64,000 nt of DNA from Trileptium ribeirensis (lineage: Eukaryota; Nematoda; Enoplea; Enoplida; Thoracostomopsidae): contig JASANE010017598.1 in assembly GCA_030248225.1 (NCBI GenBank), positions 58,620 through 122,619 of the forward strand. The letters run 5' to 3'. Below the pieces are notes generated by a model. The model saw nothing but the letters and a program-made list of their open reading frames with translations. It made no database searches and was not told the DNA's origin. Positions 24,699-35,500 of the stretch are shown here, piece after piece (the stretch's first letter is position 1; the number at the start of each line of letters is the position of its first letter). The position numbers were made by a program, and so were the translations under genes.

Positions 24699-26981
24699 CT
24701 GCAGTGCCGGGGAAAACGCGTTATGTCCATTTTTTGACGAAACTGAGTTGTTAGTACCACCTAGACCAGAATTTCACCTTGAATCGCGTAGTTCAGTCCA
24801 TTTTTGTGTATGTCCATCCAGTAACGAGATATATGCCGCTTAATTTTGGTAGAATGCACGTATGTCCATAGTCCCTGGACACAAAAACAGCGTAAGTCCA
24901 AAAATTGTGGACATACGCTATTTTGCAAAGGACATGCTCACTTCTTTCTCGGTAAGTATTAAAATCGGCGTATGTCCGTGGACATGCGTCATTTTCTCTC
25001 GCCAATGCTAAAAACTGCGTATCTCCACGGGCATACGCTATGGACATACGCTGTTTAACTTCCTACATTCCCTGTTTTAGGAATAACAATTACAAGAAAA
25101 AGAGCTCCCGAACACTGTTGAAATATAAATACAAGTTGAACGCATCGAAATCCAATATGTTTTCATTGTGGCATGCATTTAAATGAATTATTGCTTGATT
25201 GTTTGTTTCATGTCTCGGACAATATTAGAAATCATATCAATAGTTTTAATCCCTCATTTAGTCACTATCGGCGCGAACATGTGCCAAATAGGTTATTTTT
25301 GCCTTCCTTACATGACAATTACTGCTTGTGGAAAAATTATAATGCCGTTCAAATTAACGTTAGGAAACATATCGAACAGTATTTTCCCACATGAATATTA
25401 GTTTCGTGCAACTCGGCAACGCAGAATGTGAATGCTGCTTTCAACACAGCCAACTACACCTAAAACAAGTTTTATCGGAAAACAACGTCATTAATTGCGA
25501 TTTATGTGTTGCTAATAAAGACCACCTACTGCGTTCTCGTATTGCTGGCGAAACATGTATTGTTGACAGAAACGCCGATCCGGATACAGAAGTCATTCGC
25601 GTTTCAACGCATCTTCAGAAAATAGCTATTTTACCTAGGCTTCCCGGAATTAAAAGCTGTTTATTCACTCCCCGCTTGATTGCCTACAGCCCAACTTTTG
25701 ATAGCTCTGCTTGGATCAGAACGTTCAGAAACTGGCCAGCAAACTTTAGCTGTACTGTGGCACTCAGCTATTACAAGGCAGTCAGCGTACTATATAGCTA
25801 GTGCTTTCTCGCAATTTATGATGTGTAACAATAAGGTAAAGCAACTAGTTTTCTGGTTGGATAATTATTGTGCGCAAAACAAAAACTGAGTTCTATTTTC
25901 CATTATGGCATGGGCGGTTAATTGTTCAGAAATCGTTGCTGAGAAAATAACACTGAATTACATAGATCCCGGACATACTTTTATGTCCGCGGATGCCGTT
26001 CACCATGAAGTAGCGCTGAGGATGAAACAAATGAATAAAGTTTAAGATTTCCAGCAGTTTGTGCAAGCCGTGCACAGTGCCATCGGCGTTAATATCAAAA
26101 CGCATTCCCTGCAAGTCTCGGAATGCTTCCGATTCAAAAATAACTGCAAATGAACGCTGCAGATCGACCGCTTCTCAAAGATATGGTATGCGTACAATTC
26201 CGTCGTGGAAGAAAATTTCATTTGTACTATGCCAAACAGATGCATCAAGGAGAAGGGAACTTCGAAGTGTATGCATTTATGTCCATTGATGCGTTGAAAT
26301 CATTGCCCGAAGCTAGAGAAAAACCAGAAGGCATACGTAGACGCGGAAAAACTAAATGAACCGATGATACTGAGAAATCTAACACGATTTATGGAAGAAG
26401 GAGCCAAGCGTTTTGGAACGAACTGCCCCTGTGTCAAGATGAGGAGGATCCTCAAGCTGACGATGTCTTATGACTAGCGATATTGCGGCATAAAATGCCA
26501 AAGGTGAATGTTAATACAAATTAAATTTAAGTAAACACTGGCAGAATTAGTGATTAAAATTTTTAAAATACAAAGGAACAATAGTGTATGTCCATGTTTC
26601 AGAGTCGTTCGGTTTGTGAATCACGTATGTCCGGACATACGTTTTAGGGGTATGGAGATACCCTATTTTTACTTAGTAAAGACGGATAAATATGTATATC
26701 CATAAAATTGAATGGACATACGTGCTTATTCGATCGAAAAAAACTGCTGGAGAAAATAGCGTATGTCCAGGTGGGTCAGTTTTGGCGTTCGCCGTGGGGT
26801 CAATATGACACCTACGTTTCCACAAATTTGCGCTTGCGTAGAAGACACTTAGCTCTTTGAATACTGAAAAACTCATGTATGCCACAGGCTTATACATATA
26901 GTAGTCACTTCACAAACTAAAAAGTCTATTTTCTCGAAAACCTGAAGAGTGGACATACGGAGTTATTCCCCGGCACGGCAG
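24699..26981. mobile_element. Complete DNA transposon (2.28 kb) with TIRs and 4-bp target duplication
   Basis: The left end ctgcagtgccggggaaaacg and the inverted right end ctgccgtgccggggaataac match over about 31 bp and both run on into tatgtcc. The four bases tgtt stand directly outside each end (24695-24698 and 26982-26985), a perfect target duplication. Inside each end are repeated gtatgtcc/ggacatac words in both orientations (for example near 24862, 24908, 25040, 26588, 26627 and 26757), which may be transposase-binding sites. The interior carries a dead transposase. Confidence 0.9.
25173..26460 (+). pseudogene. Broken DDE-type transposase of the 2.28-kb element
   Basis: Fragments in shifting frames give an ordered protein. 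DNIRNHINSFNPSFSHYRRE and NAVQINVRKHIEQYF come first, then ISFVQLGNAECECC with a cysteine pair, then VKQLVFWLDNYCAQNKN, which has the first Asp of an RNase-H-like fold, and finally IDPGHTFMSADAVHH with a second Asp. This DNYC-QNKN layout is common in uncharacterised invertebrate transposase-like proteins; I assign no superfamily. In-frame stops follow QNKN (near 25887) and MNKV (near 26043), and at least one frameshift lies near 25700-25800, so it is dead. Confidence 0.8.
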
Positions 26982-28342
26982 TGTTGTAGTTAGATCTTTT
27001 CACACCGAAGATTGAAAAAAAGTTGGCGATATGGCTCAAGAGGTTAGTACCGTAGCACTTCCACAAAATTAGACCAAAAATCCCGACGACTTCATTTGTA
27101 ACTTGCGAAACGACATTTTGATCAATAAATTAAGATTATATCTTAGTTTGCTTTGACGTTGAAGATTGTGCCTGGAGGACATTTTACAAGTTTTAAGAAA
27201 TTGAATTGTCACTAAAGCGATCGACCCCTGTTGCACATCTTCCAGTTATTCCGATATACTTACATGCTAAACTATGTTTATAACAAAAATGTGGGTAAAT
27301 GTCGGCTGATCGTTCGGATAGGGACCGTAATGCTGAAGTTAAAAGTTAGTTGGTGTCACAAAAAGATTTACGTACTTATTTTAAATGAGTACTTAAATGT
27401 AAATCTAAGATCACTCTTATTATTCTGAGTAAGTAATTTAACTTTTGCATATACTCCAAAAGTTTTTTAGGAGGTTAGAGAGTCAAAATTAGTTGCGAAT
27501 AAGTATATCCGGACAATTGGATATCATGCAAACATTGCGACCGGTAACCTGTTATAAAGCCACAAACCTTTATAATTGTTTGAGGCTACAGTGAAGACCC
27601 TGTTCCCATGATCGTCCGGGAAATTGTTTTGGTCTTGTTCTTCAGGATCTGGCTTTGAGCGACCAGCGTTAACATAGGTCAAGGAGTCGGGCGGTATCCC
27701 ATTTGACTGTCTCTGCCTTCTGGTTAGTTAGAAATCCAAAACTGCCCTATTGCCAAAATATTGTCAACTTTCGACTTGAGTTTCTTATCGTTTTCACTAC
27801 CAAACAAATTTGTGATTCTGTATTATACTTTATTAGGGTTTAAATGTTTGTACACATGCATCTAAACTAGCTAACTAACGAACCTTTATTTCTGTTTAGA
27901 AAATTCGAAGATCTCCATTGCAAGTTGTTGTGCTTCGCTTTCTATACGTAGACTTGTTGCTACAGAAGTATTCTAAAAGTGTATAAATTCTATACGTTCC
28001 ACGTTATTACCAGGCCATCGCAATTCTTCAATATGCTATACAGTATACCTTACATTATTATTAGCGACTATGAGATTGAGTCGATCTTCGAGTTGGGAGA
28101 ACTATTCGCTGCAATTCTGTGACAGACCAATGGTGGAAATAAATAGGTTGCGCAGCTCTTATGGAAGGATTATTCCCGCCGAAATATCGTGTGCTTAACT
28201 TTGCAATAATGTATCCTGTCATAAAACTGCTCAAACACTGCTAGACCAAAAACATATAAATGCACCATTGTACAGAATTTTACAGCATAACTGTTCATAC
28301 AAGTTAATATCATAGAATGTTAACGCGCCGGTACTTATTTAG

Positions 28343-28511
28343 GACTCCTAATCACGAAACGGCTCTTCAGCTTGCAATCGAACAGCATCAACTTGGTGTC
28401 ATAAGAGCTTTATGTAACACAGGCGCTGATTTAAACTTAGAATCAAAAGACGGCAATTGTCCGCTGTGGGATGCTCTGGACGCGGGTCAAGAAGAAATTG
28501 CATCTGTTTTG
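28343..28511 (+). CDS. ANKFY1: ANKFY1 exon 5 (ankyrin repeats)
   Basis: The acceptor is cttatttag and the donor gtaacg. One base completes Leu with exon 4, then 56 codons follow: TPNHETALQLAIEQHQLGVI, RALCNTGADLNLESKDGNCP and LWDALDAGQEEIASVL. The human parallel is DGETALQLAIRNQLPLVV...GNPPLWLALANNLEDIASTL. Two ankyrin repeats are visible (TALQLAI and CPLWDAL in place of TPLHLA). An ATG at 28317 lies upstream in the intron and is not used. Ends in phase 0. Confidence 0.93.
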
Positions 28512-29074
28512 GTAACGTTACGTTGTTTAATGTTATGTAATATGATTATTAACAGATGAATGTAACAAGTGAAACGAGCGCATGGAAGTATCAATGTTGT
28601 GGCATCTCAATTCGCTGACAATTTGGGCAGGTGCATGATCGGAGGGTCCCAGGTTCGGGACTGGACGCGCCGAATTTTACCAGCAGTCGTAAACTGTCCC
28701 CCCTCCCCCTGGCTTGAACAAGATGGTCGATATTTAATATTTTTCAGCGAAAACCCAATAAAATGTGATAAATATGCTCAGAAACGGTGCAAAAGAGTAT
28801 TGAAGTTAGAAACAACTTTCAACTATTTTTTGTTGAGATTGTTCAATTTTTAAATTTGGAAAGGGATTCTTGTAAAAAAATTTTGTCCATATTATATGTA
28901 ATCTCAGGGAGTTTTTATCTGGGGGAAGCCAAAAATTTTGCTTAGGGGCTTTTTGCCATGGGGTGTTGGGGGAAGCCGTAATTTTGCGACGGGCCCCAAC
29001 CGGGACGCCCGTTTCCCCCGAAAAATGTCAGGGCCCCCATCACCCAATTTGGAGAAGCCAGACTACTAGCCGTA

Positions 29075-30020
29075 GAGTGGTACAATTTGACAATATCCGT
29101 TATTGGTTTTTAGGGAGATGCATAACTCAAATTTGACTGGCGGATTTATTCGCGGGATAGCTCATTTGAAATCTTAAATCTCTAGTTGTACCGTTTCAGT
29201 AGGCGTTATGTCCGATTTTACCATCTTCCTTGTGAAAAAAATGGCCAGTGGAGATATGGTCTAGAGTCGGGTCCCGAAGGGGCCCCAAAAATCTAGCTCG
29301 ACAACCGTTTTACGTATGTGAGTCAAATTGCATGGAGAACAAAAATGTCTCTATAAGGCTGTGTTATTTGGGATGTAGAATTTAGTTCCAAACGGTTTTT
29401 GTGGGTCTATCAGATCCAAAATACACAAAAATGTTTATATCTCCACAACCGCGAGAGCTATATGGTTGTTTTGGTCTCATGTTATAAAACAATTCATACT
29501 CTGTGTAGTGGCGAATGGTTTACTGCTATAGTGTTTACGCTGCAGGCTTGGTCAGAATTGACTGGGTTCGGGAGATCTTAAAGACATGAAAAACAGCACC
29601 ATCTCCATCGATGTAGTATGATGTTATCGGACTCATTTTGTTATGCAATTAATCCTGTATAATATGAGCATTGCTATTTTGTCTATTTACGCTGCAGTGT
29701 ATAGTCAAAACAGGTTTTTGAGTGGGACCATGAGATCCAAAATACTTGTGAATGGTAATATATACTTTCGCAACCGCTGGAGCTGTATGAGTGTTATTAG
29801 TCTCATTTTTGTAGAGCAATAATTTACCCTCTATTTACAGCAAAATGTGAGTTCCTAAACTCACAATAAGCACGTATATGGTTTCAACTATACAAGAAGC
29901 GTGGTTAATATTCGTCTCATTTGGTAAGTCGATGGTCTATATAGCTGTTCATGTCCCTCTAAATTACATATTCTGCACTCAAAATTCAACGCCGTGGCGA
30001 TAAGACAAGCTACTTTTTTA
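29075..30020 (+). repeat. Composite leader + ~170-bp tandem units + tail, copy 1
   Basis: The leader has gcataactcaaatttgac and aaatcttaaatctctagttg. It is followed by about three units with the layout gagatccaaaatac, atatctcc-caaccgc-ggagc, ctcatttt-gt and a spacer. The tail has cactcaaaattcaacgc then gataagacaagctac. The same order occurs at 42170-44480 and 53355-54420. Unit copies are diverged. Confidence 0.65.
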
Positions 30021-30777
30021 TATGTGTGATATTTAAAATTTGACGAGGGGTCATCTGTGTTACAGTGTTATTGGAAGTGGAATTAAGCTTGATAATGAGG
30101 GGGTGTGAGTTATCGGTAAAAACGTAACAGCTTCGTAAAAATTTGGAGTACAAATTTTATTTATACAATGGTTATACCTTGCTAATCAATTCGCTTTTTG
30201 GGATAACATTTTGAGATAACAAACATTTTAGAGTCAATAATTAATATAGATTTCGTCTGTCGGCATGACTAGACAACGTAGTTGTGTCTAAAACAGGTTA
30301 ATAGTAACTAGAAGACATTTAAATGCGGATCAGTATGTCTTACATAAAAATAATACTTTGTAATCAGCAGGATTTATGTAAACAATGTTTTTTATGTTTC
30401 AAACTATTTTTACTGCATCTTTAGTTACTATAAAACTTACTGTGCTTTGGGTTTGAAAATGTCAGTGGTATGAGAAAAATCAGCATATGGTATTTGCTAT
30501 TGCCATGTTATTTTAAAGCGTAGCCCAGTCCGTTTCATCAGCTTTGTACTGTAGTGTGACTCGCCCTGGTGTATCCTAGTTGATCGTTAGGTTCTGCAAC
30601 AACGTTGCCTATCGAAATAAATTGATGGCCTCTCACATTGTAATGTATTGATTTTCACAGTCGATTTGGTGGTGGTATATTTTATATGGTATTCATCAAA
30701 TTGATTCACACACTTGAACTTGATACCGCAAGCGGAATCTCCGTAACTAGACAAGGCAAGCCTCTAGATTAACATGC

Positions 30778-31123
30778 CTGGCCTGTCGACAGTGGGGTGG
30801 GGGAGAGCCCCCACTTTCCAAATCCCTTATTATCGTGAGATTTTTCCCATGTCCGTCCCTCCCACTCGGCCGAAACCCCCATGTTCAACTAATTCAAAAA
30901 AATTTTTGTCTGAAAATTTAGTTTTTTTTGTTTGCAAAGTGTTTTTTAAACATTAATTACCACTATAAATGCTAAATATCGTTTGCTAGCTTGAAAATAC
31001 ATTCATGGTAGTAAAAATGCATGAAAATATGGAAATTTATCCCCTACTTTTAATTTCCCCCGAGAATGAACATGGGGGCCCCGAAGATTCCCCCTTCCCC
31101 ACTTTTCGGAGGGCTGTGGCCAG
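30778..31123. mobile_element. CTGG-type MITE with 5-bp target duplication
   Basis: The left end is ctggcctgtcgacagtgggg and the right end, inverted, ctggccacagccctccgaaa, so the outer inverted repeat is short and the subterminal sequences differ. catgc flanks both sides (30773-30777 and 31124-31128), a perfect 5-bp duplication. The interior has acatgggggcc, a gttcaactaatt word and cttgaaaatacattc, shared by copies at 307-799, 44940-45315, 45600-45934 and 52101-52434. Confidence 0.88.
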
Positions 31124-31477
31124 CATGCTACCACTGTTGCTGTTTTTCTCGATAATTTTAATGGCCCTTCTGTCATTAGGACACTTTTACAAGTTGCAGT
31201 AAAATAGTTTTTCTGACTCGTTCAAACAGACATAAATTGAGTTGCCCTGATAACAGGTCGCCTGTACGATACACTTATATAATGAGGTTTCGATCTGCGG
31301 ATAAGTTGCCTGATGATTACTCACATTGGTTTTGCAACCTCGTTTTTACTTAACACCCAGTACTTGAATATGTCCTCTCTTTCATATTAATTTTTGGCAA
31401 TTTCGTTTATTAAATCTAATAAAAACATTGGTATGCTCGTTCTGCCTAATGCCTTATGATTATTATTGAATTCTTAG

Positions 31478-31596
31478 GTTGAGTTTGGAGCCGATCGCGA
31501 CTTCTGGGGTCCGGGACCTGGGAATTGCCAACAAACGTTATTGCACCGCGCGATTGATGAAAATAATGAGGCGATTGGAGCTTTTCTGGTTCGAAG
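31478..31596 (+). CDS. ANKFY1: ANKFY1 exon 6
   Basis: The acceptor is ttgaattcttag and the donor gtgcat. It encodes 39 codons plus two bases: VEFGADRDFWGPGPGNCQQT followed by LLHRAIDENNEAIGAFLVR. Human ANKFY1 has VRHGCDATCWGPGPGGCLQTLLHRAIDENN at this place, so the WGPGPG loop and the HRAIDENNE helix identify it clearly. The ending AG pairs with T of exon 7 to form AGT (Ser). The donor is weaker than consensus. Confidence 0.94.
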
Positions 31597-32095
31597 GTGC
31601 ATATCGTATACTTATTTGCTATGTTGTGCATATTTTTATATAAATATTATTATTTTGTAGTATACTATTATGTTATTAATAACCCAAACTTTTGCGAAAC
31701 CTTTTGGTGACGTTTGCTTTTATACCCTGAAATAATATAATGATATTGTATTTTTGTCAAAAACCGATATGATATAACATCAAGTACTTCAGAATAATTA
31801 GTAAGCACACTTCGACCGAGCACTGATTTATCACTAATGCGTACGACACCAGCAGTAATACTTATGGTATAAATGTGTAAACACATTGCAGTTACGGATA
31901 GAAATAAAGGAAAATCGTTGTAGGAAAATTCGCGACCATTTCGCACAATACTTCTTGAACAGCCTTAATTTTTCGCTAAATATTTTCTTTTATTTATGCT
32001 CTTTCATGTAGAAGCAGTACGCGCCAGAAATACAATTGCTTTCGAACGAGCGGGAATCCAGTAGTCAGCGAGTGAGCAGTGATATATTGTTTAAT

Positions 32096-32579
32096 ATGCG
32101 AGTAAACTTAAGGTGACCCAGGCAACCATTCTATTTTGTATTTTTGTATAAAATTTGTTACGAAACGCTTTTTGGTCAATTGAATTTCGGCGTAAAACTG
32201 TTCGTGAACACAGCGTTTGCGATTGAAATCTGACCATTTTGTGTTCGCGAAAATTCAAATAAAATTACTCAAATTTTTGAGAACGAAAATTTGTCGACTT
32301 GATTGTGACGTCACTTTTGCATTAAATTTGTTCTCGAACACGAATAATCCAAATTTAAATGCTAATGCATTAGGAAACGGAATTTCTGCAAATTGAAATC
32401 GCTGAAATTCTGTTCGAAAACAAGGTCTAATTTGTGGCACTTGAATTTGATTTTGCCAATTTTCGGTTAACGAAAAACCGAATGAAATTAAGCCTTTTTC
32501 CGTAACAAGGTTTTCGATTTGATATCGGTAATGACAAAATAGTATGCTTGGCGGGGTCGCCTTAAGTTTGCTCACGCAT
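32096..32579 (-). mobile_element. MITE pair member A, TIR agtaaactta-ggtgacccc
   Basis: The left end atgcgagtaaacttaaggtg and the inverted right end atgcgtgagcaaacttaagg match, followed by gaccc and caa-ca in both. A second copy in opposite orientation is at 63345-63889, sharing gttcgaacagaat, ggttttcg and accgatatc blocks. The frame across it is open on the - strand by chance. No target duplication is certain. Confidence 0.65.
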
Positions 32580-35500
32580 AATGCAGCAAGCGCGAATACA
32601 ACGGCTAGCTTTTTAACGGTGATTCGAACAGCAACCGAGAATTGAGCGAACAGCAAGCGAGCGCTGATTATTTTTGACGGGAGCTGTAACGTTCGGCAGA
32701 GGAATATATGACACAATTGCTCACTATGATGGAGTTACATAGAATATCTTTGCAGGGATTGCGTGCCAACGTAAAAATTCGTAGTTTAACCTGAAGATAG
32801 AATAAGGAGTAACTAATGTGTAATTGTCACAGTTTTGGTTATGATCTGTTATAGTATATTATATTCTCGTATTGATTAATGTAAGAACTCATAGTACGTT
32901 TGCCATGTTGCAAAACCGCTTAGGTCACCTCTTCACAATTCGGAGAATATCAATTTTAATTTTTTCGTACGTTGTTATCGGCTTATCACAATCGTATAGT
33001 TATAATTATTAAGAGGGATTTTTAGACACATTGATTTTCTGGGTTGGTGGTTTATGGGTTGCTAATACGACAAATCTCCGAGATCCTTAATATTTTGTGT
33101 CATAGTACTGCAAGGCTTTGCGATGGAAACCAGGAATCACATTTTTCTAGTCGTTTGGAATATACATTTTTAACGTTTTCCGCGAACTCAAAAACTGAAT
33201 ACATGGAATCCCTCCATGTAATTATGACCAGATTATGAAAACTTGTGATCTTTTGTCCGAATGTTTGGAATCGTGCGAACTCAGTAAAGGCAAACGGAAC
33301 TTATGTGATGTCGATCTTGCCGTCAAACGTGTTAAAAAGTGATACATGGTCGACTCTTGCATGCAAAGTGCATAGGTAAAATAATATTGCACTGCCAACC
33401 TTGTTGATGTCGTTGCGACTCGTAGTTTTGTTACACAGCAGGCAATATCACTTGTGAAACACCTTCTCGTATATCGTGAGATATAAACGCACAGCTAAAA
33501 ATTTATAAAACATTACCGAAATGTTATTATGGTGTTTAGAGCGACGACTGTGATTTAACTGTGACACAAAATTTTCATTTTCACTACCACTTTCAGTATC
33601 ATTTTTGTTCTCATCTCCTGTTGTCCTTCTGCAACGCTATCTGTGCGAATTATAGCTTTTTAAAAATTGAATTTTTTTAGTACATGTTAAGCGTTGGTCT
33701 TTTTTTCCGCCTGAAAATCCGTTCAGCGTATAAATTGTATAGCTTAGCACTGCTTAAGACGGTTGCAGGTATTTTTGGATCTTGTTTTACGAGTACAGTC
33801 AGATTCCGTGCCAGCAAACGGCTTCATGAGCTTTATGAGCTCGATCAACGTCTAGCTGTCCACTTATATAACGCAAGTACCGCAATGGTCGCAACCTTCA
33901 AAGTTCGCAGCGGTTTTGACGGGCGAAACGTTATATGTGATCATATTCCCAACGTTGTCAGAAGAACTGGTGGCAAACATTTACTTCAATAACATTATGC
34001 TTTTTTAAGTGTAAATGTAAATGCTTGATTTCATCACCATATGTACATGCACGACGCTTCCCTTCGACGGAGTTCGTTAAACGAAGCAGGTAATCTTGCG
34101 GGTCCGTTTAACAATTTCACGCACAGCATGAAAAAATGGCGTGCCGCTCGTTTTCGTTAATCACTGAACTATCGTTTAGAATCTAGGACAGTTAAATGGA
34201 ATTGGTTACTTAGCATCAGGGGCTTTACCCTTGTTGTGAAAGTAGTCTTTCAACCTATCGTCGAGACAGCTGATTGTTATGACTATGGCATTCAGGCGTC
34301 TCGGCAGCTTGGCGTTTAGTTTGACTGGTATTACGCTGAAGTTTCACTACAGGGATGTTGTTATTACAGGACGTTGTAGAATTATTGAAAATGACGTTGC
34401 ATTAGATTTGGTTTCACCACTTGTCTTAGGTCCGCAGTAGGAATCCGATTTAGTTTTGAATTTAGAAAAATTCGCAGTCTATGGCCGAATTCTAGCCGCT
34501 GCGGCTACCGACTGGTTGCTGATCATTTGGAGGGTTCTATACCCTCTGCTTATGCGCACATGTTATATCATTTTAGTTATAATTATTAGTATACGAAATT
34601 TTTCCAGTTTCACTGTTTTGACAAAAGACACTTTTGCCCTATTTAAGTAGGTTTGTTGTGCAAACGGTATCCTGTCGGGTACCGCTGTTACCGGAAACCG
34701 GTTCATGTGTGCAGCCATTAATACTTTGGTGTTCTTCTACTTTTTTATATCCGATGTTTAGGTAGTGTATATTTGGCTTTTCAAACTGCCAAAATTATAA
34801 TTGGATGTATAAAAAAGACTGGGTAAATGAAAAATAGCTAGGGTGATCTTTTCCAATTGAAATGGGGACTAGAAAGTGTGTGGATGTAACCGATATCATC
34901 TGTTTTGTGGAAAACCCGACTAGTAGTAGCAGTGCGATGACAAAATACGACTCGTTTTGCGATAGCGATGGAGCATGGGAAGCTGATGTAGTGGTTGGAA
35001 TATTGGCATTACATTATTTAAGATTTTATGCTTAACGACACAATTATGTATATAATTATTGGCAGTGATTTTGCTACATCCAGAGCACCATTTTCGCTGG
35101 AACCGGAATTTCGGTTACTCCCTGGCTCATAACGTAACTTTATTGTAAAGAGTGTTATTCTTGACGAATGCTCTCAAGGCGATCACTTGTGTCGGCCATA
35201 AAAATAATAAACTTTTCATGCCATTCTGAGGGACAACAAATGATATAATTCGAGGACAGGACACAACTTAGTTGCATGCAAATTGATGTTGATTGCACGT
35301 TTCGCTTGCTCTTTGATTTTATTTTATTTAGTAACATTGTGATTTATGATTTATATTGTGATTAATTTTGGATTCAAATCTAAGATTAAGTTTGAGTTTT
35401 TGAACAATTTTGGTCTCAAAATTTTAGTTTTAATCTAATTGCGATTTTCATGACCCTTAGGTTGTATTTAGCACACGTGTGCAAGTGTGCTGTATAGGAT

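Larger units (their letters stand above)
12210..28342 (+). other. Intron 4 (phase 2), 16.1 kb, repeat-loaded
   Basis: This intron runs from the gttagt donor to the cttatttag acceptor. Its contents are annotated separately: a MITE, a LINE fragment, a 707-bp tandem array, a hairpin-dense tract, a minisatellite and a dead DNA transposon. Bases 27000-28342 after the transposon show no recognisable gene or element. No host exon of ANKFY1 appears to be missing, because exon 4 and exon 5 join exactly at a conserved point of the ankyrin chain. Confidence 0.9.
28512..31477 (+). other. Intron 5 (phase 0) with composite repeat and a MITE
   Basis: It carries one copy of the leader/tandem/tail composite element (29075-30020) and a CTGG MITE (30778-31123), listed separately. 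Bases 28620-29065 hold GC-rich matter ending ttggagaagccag, a further MITE-like right end without an identified partner. The rest is AT-rich with no gene. Confidence 0.7.

Noticed and set aside
24862..26981. gtatgtcc / ggacatac words as a separate regulatory array
   Set aside because: They all sit inside the 2.28-kb transposon near its ends, so they are better read as its own subterminal repeats.
32255..32716. 153-codon ORF on the - strand
   Set aside because: It lies largely inside the MITE at 32096-32579, and the opposite-oriented copy at 63345-63889 has a broken frame, so it is not coding.
33684..33992. 102-codon ORF on the + strand with a plausible amino-acid mix
   Set aside because: No family motif that I recognise and no intron signals fitting ANKFY1. 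It falls between exons 6 and 7, which already join cleanly.
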